Shown in pieces: positions 17,104 through 25,396 of a stretch of DNA of 53,267 bases (its first letter is position 1; every line of letters starts with the position of its first letter). Origin of the DNA: Gemmatimonadota bacterium (lineage in GTDB: Bacteria; Gemmatimonadota; Gemmatimonadetes; Longimicrobiales; Gaopeijiaceae); contig JAJDNI010000221.1 of the NCBI GenBank assembly GCA_022340755.1, positions 1-53,267 on the forward strand, in the 5' to 3' direction. Position numbers and translations under genes: made by a program. Below the pieces are notes generated by a model, which saw only the letters and a list, made by a program, of their open reading frames with translations, ran no database searches and had not been told where the DNA came from.

Positions 17104-19824
17104 ATGAACAACGAACTGCTGGACCGGCTGTCCGCGGCCCTCGCTGATCGCTATACCATCGAGCGGGAGCTGGGTGAAGGCGGCATGGCCACCGTCTTCC
17201 TCGCCGAAGACCTCAAGCACCGCCGCAAGGTGGCTCTCAAGGTCCTCAAGCCCGAGCTGGCGGCCGTCGTCGGCGCCGAGCGCTTCCTGGCGGAGATCGA
17301 GACCACCGCGCACCTGAGCCACCCGCACATCCTGCCGCTCCACGACTCCGGAGAGGCGGACTCCTTCCTCTTCTACGTGATGCCGTACGTGGACGGGGAG
17401 TCGCTGCGGGATCGTCTGGACCGGGAGCGCCAGCTCCCCGTGGACGAGGCGGTGCGCATCGCCGTGGCGCTGGCCGGCGCCCTGGACCACGCCCACAATC
17501 GGGGCGTCATCCACCGGGACATCAAGCCGGCAAACGTCCTCCTCCAGGACGGCCAGCCCGTGATGGCCGACTTCGGCATCGCGCTGGCGGTGGGCGCGGC
17601 GGGGGGCGCTCGCCTCACCGAGACCGGTCTGAGCGTCGGCACGCCCTACTACATGAGTCCGGAGCAGGCCACCGGCGACCAGGTCATCGGGCCGGCCAGC
17701 GACATCTACGCGCTGGCGTGCGTCCTCTACGAGATGCTCCTGGGCGAACCCCCTTTTCCCGGCGCCACGGCGCAGGCGGTCCTCGGGAAGATCATCTCCG
17801 GGACTTTCCCGCGGCCCACGGAGGTGCGTCCACAGGTACCCGCCAACGTGGACGCGGCGCTGCGCAAGGCGCTGGAGAAGCTCGCCGCGGATCGCTTCCC
17901 CACGGCGGCGGCTTTCGCGAAGGCCCTCTCCGACCCCGGCTTCCGGTACGGGGCCGAGGCGGCGGTGGTTGCGGGAGGCGGTGGTCGCTGGAGGTCCCTG
18001 GCCCTGGGCGCCTCGGCGGCGGCGGTGGTCCTGGCCGGCGTGGCGGTTTGGGCGCTCTCCAGGGGCCAGGCGCCGCGGCCCGTGGCCCGGTACGCGGTCC
18101 AGCTACCGCCCGGCCACGACATCAACCGCGTCGTGGGGCCCAACCTGACGCTGTCCCCCGACGGCTCGGTGATGGTGTACGCCGGGCCCCGCACCGACGG
18201 ACAGTCGGGCTCCCAGCTCTGGCTGCGCCGTCGGGACCAGCTGGATCCGCAAGCGATTCCCGGCACCGAGGAAGCGTTCAGCCCGACCTTCTCTCCCGAC
18301 GGCACCAAGGTCGCGTTCGTCATTCCCGGCCCGCCCGCCGCCGTGAAGGTGGCGTCCCTGGGCGGCGAGCCTCCCATCACCGTGGTGTCCGACGGCGTGG
18401 CGGGGAGCAGCGTGGCCTGGGGCGGCGACGGGTATCTGTACTACGACGGCCCCACGGACATCGTCAGGGTGCCGGCGACGGGGGGAAAGCCCGAGTCGGT
18501 GACGGTCGCGGACACCGCCAAGGGAGAGGCGTTCCACGTGTGGCCGGCACCCCTCCCCGACGGAAAGGGCTTCATCTTCACCGTGGTGTACCAGCCCAAC
18601 TCCGACATCACCAAGTACAACCTGGCGGTGGCTCGGGCCGGCTCGATGGAGCACACGACGCTGGTTCGGGGGGTTTACCCCCGGATCACCTCGGACGGGC
18701 ACCTCATCTACGTGACCGCCGACGGCACGCTCCTGGCGGTCGCCTTCGACGAAGGGAAGATGGCCCTCGCCGGGACACCCGTGGCGCTCACCCAGGGGGT
18801 GGGCATCAACCAGTTCGGCGCCACCAGCATCGACGTGTCCGCCGACGGCACCCTGGCCTACGTGACGGGGGGCGTGGTCAACGGCTCCGCCCGGGTGGTG
18901 TGGGTGACCCGCGACGGCGCGGTCACCCCGGTGGACTCCACCTGGAACTACGACCCGGGCTTCCCCGAGGCCGCGGTGGCGCTCTCCCCCGACAACAAGC
19001 GCCTGGCGGTGAAGATCAACACCGAAGCCGGTGAGGACATCTGGGTGAAGGAGCTGGACCGGGGACCGCTGTCTCGGCTGACCTTCGACCCTGCCGCGGA
19101 TCGCCGGCCCCGGTGGAGCCCCGACGGGTCGAGGATCCTGTTCACCTCGGACCGGGGTGGGGAGACCGACCTGTGGAGCCAGCCGGCGGACGGCACGGGC
19201 TCCGCGGAGCTCCTCCTCCACCTTTCCCGGACCATTGCGGAGGAGGAGCAGACGCCCGACGGGAAGACGTTCGTGATCCGCCTGGGGGGCGTCGCCAACA
19301 GCACCGGGATGAGGGACCTGGTGGCGGTGCACCTGGGCGACACGGTGACGACGCCGGTGGCGGCAGAGCCGTACGACGAGAAGGCGGTGACCATGTCCCC
19401 CGACGGGCACTGGGTGGCCTACGAATCCACGGAGACCGGGCGCGACGAGGTCTACGTGCGCCCCTTCCCGGACGCCAACGGCGGCAAGTGGCAGGTCTCC
19501 ACGGGCGGGGGGATCAACCCCCTCTGGAGCCGTGACGGGCGGGAGATCTTCTACGTGGACGGCGGCGGGGAGATGACGGCGGCCCAGGTGGAGACGCAGG
19601 CCGGCGCCGGGGGAGGGTTTCGCGTGGGGGAGCGAAAGCCGCTCTTCAACATCACCGACCGCCAGCTCTACGCCCAGGACAACTACAGGAGCTGGGACGC
19701 GGCGCGGGACGGCAAGCGCTTCATCATGATCCAATTCGCCGGGAGCGACGACAAGAAGCCCCACGACCTCATCGTCGTGGAGAACTTCTTCCGGGAGCTG
19801 AAGGAGAAGGTCTCCTGGAAGTGA
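17104..19824 (+). CDS. Second membrane Ser/Thr kinase with TolB/PD40-like repeats
   Basis: A 906-residue paralogue of the kinase at 3733-6429. Kinase motifs align residue for residue: GEGGMATV from G24, Lys46 in VALK, HRDIKPAN with Asp139 and DFG at 156-158. One membrane helix spans about 298-318. The extracytoplasmic part carries PD40 blades (LSPDGSVMVYAG, FSPDGTKVAFV, WSPDGSRILFTSDRGG, MSPDGHWVAYES) and ends with the common C-terminal element ending in RFIMIQ. It probably senses an envelope state or ligand. ATG at 17104 gives the standard start MNNELLDRLSAALADRY; the open frame extends further upstream but without family similarity. A 119-base gap separates it from the envelope cassette downstream. 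Confidence 0.92.
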   Translation: MNNELLDRLSAALADRYTIERELGEGGMATVFLAEDLKHRRKVALKVLKPELAAVVGAERFLAEIETTAHLSHPHILPLHDSGEADSFLFYVMPYVDGESLRDRLDRERQLPVDEAVRIAVALAGALDHAHNRGVIHRDIKPANVLLQDGQPVMADFGIALAVGAAGGARLTETGLSVGTPYYMSPEQATGDQVIGPASDIYALACVLYEMLLGEPPFPGATAQAVLGKIISGTFPRPTEVRPQVPANVDAALRKALEKLAADRFPTAAAFAKALSDPGFRYGAEAAVVAGGGGRWRSLALGASAAAVVLAGVAVWALSRGQAPRPVARYAVQLPPGHDINRVVGPNLTLSPDGSVMVYAGPRTDGQSGSQLWLRRRDQLDPQAIPGTEEAFSPTFSPDGTKVAFVIPGPPAAVKVASLGGEPPITVVSDGVAGSSVAWGGDGYLYYDGPTDIVRVPATGGKPESVTVADTAKGEAFHVWPAPLPDGKGFIFTVVYQPNSDITKYNLAVARAGSMEHTTLVRGVYPRITSDGHLIYVTADGTLLAVAFDEGKMALAGTPVALTQGVGINQFGATSIDVSADGTLAYVTGGVVNGSARVVWVTRDGAVTPVDSTWNYDPGFPEAAVALSPDNKRLAVKINTEAGEDIWVKELDRGPLSRLTFDPAADRRPRWSPDGSRILFTSDRGGETDLWSQPADGTGSAELLLHLSRTIAEEEQTPDGKTFVIRLGGVANSTGMRDLVAVHLGDTVTTPVAAEPYDEKAVTMSPDGHWVAYESTETGRDEVYVRPFPDANGGKWQVSTGGGINPLWSRDGREIFYVDGGGEMTAAQVETQAGAGGGFRVGERKPLFNITDRQLYAQDNYRSWDAARDGKRFIMIQFAGSDDKKPHDLIVVENFFRELKEKVSWK

Positions 19825-19943
19825 GGGGCATTCCGGAACCCATTCGCCCCTTGTCGGGTTAGAGCCCCCCACTTCGAGCCGATTTCCGGAGGCGGGCCGG
19901 ACATGTCGGACCACATAGAGACGAACGCTGCGGGACTCCTCCC

Positions 19944-20363
19944 GTGAGAACGCGCTTCGGCGTGGTTCGGAAGAGTGCGGCCGCTGCAGCCGTCAGCTTG
20001 TTCGTCATAGCGCAGCCGCAGATGCTGTGCGCGCTGCACTGCATGGTGTTCGACCACATGGGAGCCATGGACGGCGCGGCGATGGCCCACGCGCCGGTGC
20101 CCGTGCATGGTGCGGCGCCGTCCGGGGGTGCATCGGGCGCCCTGACCGCACCCGAGCACCACCCGGTGGCGGTGTCCTGTGGCCACGGCGTGAACGTCAT
20201 CACGACACCCACGCTGCCCGTGGCCGCCGTGGGCCTCGCCACGGTCACCCCCCTCCAGCAACTCCTTTTCGAAATCCGACCGACCGTGCCCGCGGCCCCC
20301 GGATCGGCGGCCGTCGTCGTGGCCTATACGCCAGGCGTGGACACACCGCCTCCCCGGGCCTGA
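19944..20363 (+). CDS. Secreted His/Met/Cys-rich protein, possibly metal-binding
   Basis: A 139-residue exported protein with a signal region (SAAAAAVSLFVIAQP) and a mature part rich in potential copper ligands: CALHCMVFDHMGAMDG, MAHAPVPVHG, PEHHPVAVSCGHG. The pattern resembles small DUF2946-like copper-associated proteins, but this assignment is tentative. The C-terminus ends TPPPRA. The start is GTG at 19944. It is the first gene of a plus-strand run with the outer-membrane barrel, the four-helix protein and the FMN-binding protein, so a role in metal or redox handling in the envelope is a reasonable inference. Confidence 0.6.
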   Translation: MRTRFGVVRKSAAAAAVSLFVIAQPQMLCALHCMVFDHMGAMDGAAMAHAPVPVHGAAPSGGASGALTAPEHHPVAVSCGHGVNVITTPTLPVAAVGLATVTPLQQLLFEIRPTVPAAPGSAAVVVAYTPGVDTPPPRA

Positions 20364-20514
20364 GCCTCTCCGCCGAGCTCGTGCGCGATTGAGACCGGTC
20401 CGCCGGGGTGGTGTTCCCCCGGACGACCGTGACCCTCGCGCGCTGTCCACGACTTACGGTCCACGGAAGCGACGCGCCCCGAGGGAGACGTTGCGCCCGT
20501 GGAGAGAGGTATGC

Positions 20515-21753
20515 ATGGCATCCATCGGAACTCGTGCACGTCCGCCCCACGCCATGGCGAAGGGCGATGTACGCAAGCCCTCCCTGCTCCCGGCGGCTGG
20601 CGGTAGTCGGCTCGGACCTGCTGCGTTGCTGGCGGCGGGGCTCCTCGCTCTGTGCGCGTCGGCACCGAGTGACCTCGCGGCGCAGAGCACCGACCAGCCC
20701 GTTCAGCTCGGCTCGTCCGACCAGAGCCTGGGCGACCTGACGGGTGAGAACAGCTTCCCCCTTCAGATCACCGGCTTCGGCGTCGCGGATTACTCGTACG
20801 ACCAGACGTCCGGCGAGAACTCCGCCCGCGCCGGGAAGATGGCCGTGGCCTTCTTCAGGGAGACGTCCGAGAAGGTCTGGTTCTTCGGGCAGCTCACCAC
20901 GTCTCTGTCCGAAGGGAGCGGGAGTTCCGGAGGCGATATCCCCACGGAGATCGAGATCGACAATCTCATCGTCAACTACACGCCCGGAGGTGCCTCGGGC
21001 CTCTCGTTCTCCTTCGGCAAATTCGACGTGCCGGTGGGCTTCGAGCGCGACGACGAGCCGCTGAACTTCCAGGCGAGCTCGAGCTTCAACTTCGAGATGG
21101 CGCGGCCGGCGAAGATGGTGGGCCTGGTGGGACGGTGGGCGGTGACACCCAAGGTCGACATCACGGCCATGGCGGGGAACGGGTGGGACGCCCAGGTGGA
21201 CCCCAACAAGGAGAAGACGGGGGGGCTCAGGCTGGGCTTCATCCCCACGGAGCACACGAGCTTCGGCGTCAGCGGGCTCCTCGGTGGCGAGGGAGATCCC
21301 GGCTCGGTGCATCAGCGTTACCTGGTGTCGCTGGACTACGCGATGGAGCCCGGCGACTGGATCGTGGCCGGTGAGGCCAACTGGGGCGGTGAGCACGACG
21401 CCCTGGGCCCCGGCGCCGGCGCGACCTGGAACGGCGCGACGGTCACGCTCTTCCGGCGCCTGGGAGAGCACTTCGGCACGACGTTGCGGGGCGAGACATT
21501 CCACGACCCGAACGGTGTCCGCTCCGGAGACGCGCAGACGCTCCAGTCGCTGACGTTCAGTCCCATCTGGTTCGTCGGGACGGGGCAGGAGGGGATCTTC
21601 GCGAACATCGAGCACACCACGTTCCGGATCCCGCGCTTCCAGCTGCGGGCGGAGGCCCGGCTGGACCACTCCAGCGAGCCGCTCCTGGGGACCGAGTCGG
21701 ACCCGGGGCACTGGCGCATGCGCTACACGCTGCAACTGGTAACCACGTTCTAG
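20515..21753 (+). CDS. Outer-membrane beta-barrel porin-like protein
   Basis: A 412-residue protein with a signal peptide (about residues 28-54, LLAAGLLALCASAPSDLAAQ) and alternating beta-strand segments throughout, ending in phenylalanine (QLVTTF), the signature of outer-membrane barrel insertion. The opening of the barrel, GFGVADYSYDQ, and LSFSFGKFDVPVGFE resemble barrel porins of the OprO/BBP2 type; the exact family is not certain. ATG at 20515 follows GGAGAGAGG and starts the signal peptide; an in-frame frame extends upstream without support. Its place before a four-helix membrane protein and an FMN-binding protein suggests that it serves an envelope redox or solute-uptake system. Confidence 0.75.
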   Translation: MASIGTRARPPHAMAKGDVRKPSLLPAAGGSRLGPAALLAAGLLALCASAPSDLAAQSTDQPVQLGSSDQSLGDLTGENSFPLQITGFGVADYSYDQTSGENSARAGKMAVAFFRETSEKVWFFGQLTTSLSEGSGSSGGDIPTEIEIDNLIVNYTPGGASGLSFSFGKFDVPVGFERDDEPLNFQASSSFNFEMARPAKMVGLVGRWAVTPKVDITAMAGNGWDAQVDPNKEKTGGLRLGFIPTEHTSFGVSGLLGGEGDPGSVHQRYLVSLDYAMEPGDWIVAGEANWGGEHDALGPGAGATWNGATVTLFRRLGEHFGTTLRGETFHDPNGVRSGDAQTLQSLTFSPIWFVGTGQEGIFANIEHTTFRIPRFQLRAEARLDHSSEPLLGTESDPGHWRMRYTLQLVTTF

Positions 21754-21846
21754 GGGGGTGCAGTCGATGATCCGATCACATTCATCTCCCTGGGGTCGAT
21801 GGCTCGATGCACCCGGCGTCCGGCGCCACGGAACGGAGACACCACG

Positions 21847-22398
21847 ATGACCGGCCTCTACAGTCTGCGCAGAACCGACGCATCCGTACGCCTGGCGGCG
21901 GTCCTCTTCATGCTGGTGTTGGGCTACGCGTACATCTTCGCCTTTTTCATGGTGAAGGACTGGGCGGGGCTCACCCCAGGGCACGTGGCCGCGACGTACG
22001 CCCCCGCCCAGAGCGTGGACGTGTCCGCGCTTCCCGAGGCTTCCTCGAGCGCGACGCAGCCCCTGGACCTGAGCGGCATGGACCAGGGGGCCCATCGCGT
22101 CGACACCCGGCTGCTCATCCAGGACAGCCATATCCACATCATGATCTACGCCATCGTCGCCGCCCTGCAGGCGCTTCTGATCCTGGGGCTGGAGTGGAAC
22201 GCGGCATGGCGCAACACGGTGATCATCGCGGCCTTCGGCTCCGGCGCCCTGGACTTCTCGGGGCAATGGCTCATCAAGGCCGGCATCCCGGGCTTCGCCT
22301 GGCTCACCATCGCGTCGGGGTGGCTGATGTCCGCCGTGTACGTGGTGGCGCTGGTGGGCACGCTGCGCGCTGCCCTGGGCCGGGGGCGCGGGCGATGA
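21847..22398 (+). CDS. Four-helix inner-membrane protein of the FMN-binding cassette
   Basis: A 183-residue membrane protein with about four helices (15-36, 96-115, 122-142, 150-173) and a ~55-residue periplasmic segment after the first. The second helix begins IQDSHIHIMIYAIV; the paired His95 and His97 at the membrane edge could bind a metal or haem, which is speculation. I recognise no named family. The stop overlaps the ATG of the FMN-binding gene by four bases (ATGA), so the two are translated together and probably work as one membrane complex. Confidence 0.7.
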   Translation: MTGLYSLRRTDASVRLAAVLFMLVLGYAYIFAFFMVKDWAGLTPGHVAATYAPAQSVDVSALPEASSSATQPLDLSGMDQGAHRVDTRLLIQDSHIHIMIYAIVAALQALLILGLEWNAAWRNTVIIAAFGSGALDFSGQWLIKAGIPGFAWLTIASGWLMSAVYVVALVGTLRAALGRGRGR

Positions 22399-23039
22399 AC
22401 GCTGACACATCGACATCGACGACCCGAATGGGTCTTGGAGGTTACGGGATGAGCTGGAGAAGGAGAGCGAGCGCCGTCGCGTTGATGCTGGCGGGCGTCG
22501 CCACGTTGACGGGGGCGCGGCACATCACGCCCACGGTGGTGCTGAAGAAGCAAGCCGACATGATCAAGGAGGCCGTGCCCGGAGCGGCGCAGTTCTTCCT
22601 GAAGACCGTGAAGATCGGCCAGGCGGACTTCCAGCGGATCCACGACCAGGGGAACTTCGAGCCCGACGAGGATCAGGTGAAGTTCTACTACGGCAAGGAC
22701 GCGAGCGGAGACGTGGATGGCGTGGTGATCTTCGCCCAGGACAACACGCAGCACGGTCCGCTGGAGGTGGGGATCGCGTTCGGCCCCGACGGCTCGGTGA
22801 GACAGGCGGTAGTGACCAAGGCCACCGTCGAGACGAAGCCCTGGGTGAAGACGGTCATCAAGGCGGGTCTCATGAAGCGGTTCCAGGGGATGCGTCCGGG
22901 CGACGACCCGGCCACGGCGCTCCGGGGTCTGTCCAAGGCCAGCCTCGGCGAGATGCCCTACTACATGGCGGGCGTGACCGCCACGGCGGTGCAGCGGGGC
23001 CTGGTTCTGTACGGGGTGCTGTACAAGACGGGGAGCTGA
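22395..23039 (+). CDS. FMN-binding-domain protein, putatively flavinylated
   Basis: A 214-residue protein with an N-terminal hydrophobic segment (SAVALMLAGVATLTGA) and a C-terminal domain of the FMN_bind type: GPLEVGIAFGPDGSVRQAVV, VETKPW and the terminal motif AGVTATAVQRG (residues 192-202). In known family members the threonine of an SGAT-like motif carries covalent FMN added by ApbE outside the cytoplasm; here AGVT would place it at Thr195. No ApbE gene lies in the window. It overlaps the four-helix protein by four bases. A second ATG (22449) would shorten the N-terminus. Likely an electron carrier on the periplasmic face of the membrane (inference). Confidence 0.75.
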   Translation: MNADTSTSTTRMGLGGYGMSWRRRASAVALMLAGVATLTGARHITPTVVLKKQADMIKEAVPGAAQFFLKTVKIGQADFQRIHDQGNFEPDEDQVKFYYGKDASGDVDGVVIFAQDNTQHGPLEVGIAFGPDGSVRQAVVTKATVETKPWVKTVIKAGLMKRFQGMRPGDDPATALRGLSKASLGEMPYYMAGVTATAVQRGLVLYGVLYKTGS

Positions 23040-23123
23040 GACGGGAGGGAGCCACGCTGAGGTGCAGCCACGCCGACGGGGATCCGCGCTGACAGGCAGC
23101 CGAGAGTAGGCGCCGGCTCAGGG

Positions 23124-23140
23124 TTGGCACGCGCGTTGCA
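23124..23140 (+). promoter_or_regulatory. Sigma-54 (RpoN) -24/-12 promoter of the penicillin-binding protein gene
   Basis: TTGGCACGCGCGTTGCA matches the sigma-54 consensus YTGGCACG-N4-TTGCW at every defined position, with the invariant GG (23126-23127) and GC (23138-23139) separated by 10 bases. Transcription would start near A23151. A direct repeat AGCCACGC (23050-23057 and 23066-23073) lies 50-75 bp upstream, where an enhancer-binding protein could bind, but this is weak. Confidence 0.75.
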
Positions 23141-23219
23141 TTCGATACGTAGGGTCGATTGACGCGCGACGTCGAGACCGGAATCGGGAACGACGAGCTG
23201 CCCCCCCCGGAGGTGATCC

Positions 23220-23255
23220 ATGACGCATACGGCGGAGCCGAGCGAGGCGACGTGA
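23220..23255 (+). CDS. 11-residue leader peptide with perfect Shine-Dalgarno
   Basis: ATG at 23220 is preceded directly by GGAGGTGATCC (23209-23219), an 11-base perfect complement to the usual 3' end of 16S rRNA, with GGAGG 6 bases from the ATG. The frame encodes MTHTAEPSEAT and stops at TGA 23253-23255. This stop overlaps the GTG start of the penicillin-binding protein as GTGA, a common coupling arrangement. The short frame has no resemblance to known attenuator peptides, so a role in loading ribosomes onto the downstream gene is the simplest explanation. Confidence 0.6.
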   Translation: MTHTAEPSEAT

Positions 23256-25360
23256 GGAAGCTCCGTTCCTTCCGCCTGCGCTCCCGCACCACGCGTGGTG
23301 GGGCGGTGGTGGTGTTGGCCGCGGGCGTGTGGGCGTTGTCGCGTGTCTTTTCGGTGTCCTGTGCAGGGGACGCGCCGTGCCTGACGCTGAACGAGCTGGC
23401 GAAGGGCGCTCCGCTGCCGGAGGCGGTCCATGTGTTCGACCGCTTCGGCGCTCCCCTGGCGGATGTCGCCGGGCCGATGAGGATCGCGCTCCAGGAGGAC
23501 GACATCCCGCCGCGGCTGGCGGCGGCTTTCGTGGCGGTGGAGGACCGCAGGTTCTGGAAGCACGACGGCGTGGATTACCACGGGGCGGCGCGCGCCCTCG
23601 TGCAGGACATCAGCGCGGGCGGGGTCGTCGAAGGCGCCAGCACCATCCCCATGCAGCTGGTGCGGACGGTGTGGGCGGATCGGCTCGGCAACATGGACAA
23701 ATGGCGCCGCAAGATCATCGAGGTACGCACGGCGCCGCTCCTGGTGGACCGTCTCGGTCGTGATCGTGTGCTCGCGCTCTACCTGAACTCCATCTACCTG
23801 GGGAACGGCGTCTACGGCGTTGAAGCCGCGTCACGCTATTACTTCGGCGTCCCGGCCGACTCCCTGGACCTGGCGCAGATCGCCACCCTGGTGGGCATGA
23901 CCAGCTCGCCCGAGCTCTACGAGCCCCGTCGACACCCCCGTCGGTCCCTGGCCCGCAGGAACACGGTCCTGGGGGTGTTGGTGTCCGCGGGCGTGGCGAC
24001 TCCCGAGGAAGCGGCGCGGGTGCGCGCACGCCCTCTGGCCACGGCTCCCCAGCCCGACCTCCCCCGGGGACGGAGCCACCTCACCGCGGCGGTGATGAGG
24101 GAGATCCGGGACGTGGCTCCCGACCTTGCGGGACAGCCGGGGCTGCGCGTGTTCACGGGCATCGACCCACGCATCCAGGAGGCCGGCGAAGACGCGCTGA
24201 CGCGGCGGCTCTCAGAGGTCGCGAAGCAGGCCGGGCACATGGACGACACGCTGAACGCCCTCGAGGGTGGAGCGGTGGCCCTGGATCCCCACACCGGTGC
24301 CGTGCGGGCGTGGGTGGGCGGTCGGGACTTCGGTGTCTCCGAATTCGACCACGTCTCCCAGGCGCATCGCCAGGTGGGCTCGCTGGTGAAGCCATTCATC
24401 GTGGCGACGGCGCTCGAGGACGGCGTGGGCATCCTCGACCTGGTCTCGACACTGCCGGACTCCGTGGAGTCGGGCGGGGTCGACTGGGCTCCCGCGGATC
24501 ACGTGACGACGCCCATCCTTCCGCTGAGGGAAGCGCTCATCCACTCCTCGAACCGCGCGGCGGTGAACCTCGGTCGCTACCTGGGGATCGACGCGGTACG
24601 GCAGGTGGGCCGTGAGACGGGAATCGAGAGCGACATCCCCACGCTGCCCTCGTCCTTCATCGGCGCGTTCGAATCGTCGCTTCTGGAGATGACGACGGCC
24701 TACGCCGTCTTCGACAACGGCGGCGTTCGGGTGACCCCCCACCTGGTGGGGCGCATCGAGGGGCCTGACGGAACCGTACTCTGGCAGCGGACGGTGGACG
24801 ACGTGCCGGAGCAGGCGCTGGATCCGGTGACGAGCTACGTCGTGCTGGACGCCCTCCGCGGCGTGGTGGACCGAGGCACGGCATCGCCGTTGCGCGCGTG
24901 GGGCTACTCCGGCCCGGCGGCGGGGAAGACGGGCACCACGAACGACGGTCGGGATGCCTGGTTCATCGGCATGCTGCCGGATCTCGTGGCCGGCGTGTGG
25001 ATCGGCTACGACCGGCCCCGCACCATTCTCCCCGGAGCCAGTGGAGGAAGCGTCGCCGCGCCGGCGTGGGCAACGTGGATGCGACGGGTGGATGCGGAAC
25101 TCGGGGCGCCCCGGGGCGAGTGGCTTCCCCCGGACGGCGTGGAGAGGGTCACCTACGACATCGGGACCGGGGAAGTCTACCGCGACGGTTGCACATCGTT
25201 GATGTCGCGGCACGAGGAGGCGTACGTTCGAAGAGGACGGTACGACGTACGATCCTGCCCCGGGAGTCTCGGTGACTGGCTCTCAAATCTCTGGCACACC
25301 TTCGTGCCGAAGCGACTCGCGCCCATCATCGGCGCCCCATCGATACGCGGGGGCGGCTGA
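23252..25360 (+). CDS. Class A penicillin-binding protein (glycosyltransferase-transpeptidase)
   Basis: A 702-residue bifunctional peptidoglycan synthase. One membrane anchor lies at residues 17-36. The GT51 domain shows VEDRRFWKHDGVD with Glu97, GASTIPMQLVRT, RRKIIEVRTAPLL and LNSIYLGNGVYGVEAAS. The transpeptidase domain carries GSLVKPF with Ser377 and Lys380, SSN at 432-434 and KTGTT from Lys559. The C-terminus is short with no extra domain. GTG at 23252 is chosen because it overlaps the leader peptide stop and gives a short basic tail before the anchor; an in-frame TTG at 23159 would add 31 residues of non-family sequence. Transcription from sigma-54 would be unusual for a cell-wall synthase and suggests conditional use. 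Confidence 0.92.
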   Translation: MRKLRSFRLRSRTTRGGAVVVLAAGVWALSRVFSVSCAGDAPCLTLNELAKGAPLPEAVHVFDRFGAPLADVAGPMRIALQEDDIPPRLAAAFVAVEDRRFWKHDGVDYHGAARALVQDISAGGVVEGASTIPMQLVRTVWADRLGNMDKWRRKIIEVRTAPLLVDRLGRDRVLALYLNSIYLGNGVYGVEAASRYYFGVPADSLDLAQIATLVGMTSSPELYEPRRHPRRSLARRNTVLGVLVSAGVATPEEAARVRARPLATAPQPDLPRGRSHLTAAVMREIRDVAPDLAGQPGLRVFTGIDPRIQEAGEDALTRRLSEVAKQAGHMDDTLNALEGGAVALDPHTGAVRAWVGGRDFGVSEFDHVSQAHRQVGSLVKPFIVATALEDGVGILDLVSTLPDSVESGGVDWAPADHVTTPILPLREALIHSSNRAAVNLGRYLGIDAVRQVGRETGIESDIPTLPSSFIGAFESSLLEMTTAYAVFDNGGVRVTPHLVGRIEGPDGTVLWQRTVDDVPEQALDPVTSYVVLDALRGVVDRGTASPLRAWGYSGPAAGKTGTTNDGRDAWFIGMLPDLVAGVWIGYDRPRTILPGASGGSVAAPAWATWMRRVDAELGAPRGEWLPPDGVERVTYDIGTGEVYRDGCTSLMSRHEEAYVRRGRYDVRSCPGSLGDWLSNLWHTFVPKRLAPIIGAPSIRGGG

Positions 25361-25396
25361 CGCGGACTCCCGTGTGCCGTCGAACGGAGGCGTGCC

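Noticed and set aside
20403-20422. Short hairpin CCGGGG-N8-CCCCGG between the His/Met/Cys-rich gene and the porin-like gene
   Set aside because: Only six pairs with a long loop; it would also break a gene run that otherwise looks cotranscribed.
23159-23251. TTG start for the penicillin-binding protein
   Set aside because: The added 31 residues do not look like protein of this family, and the GTG at 23252 has the leader-stop overlap.
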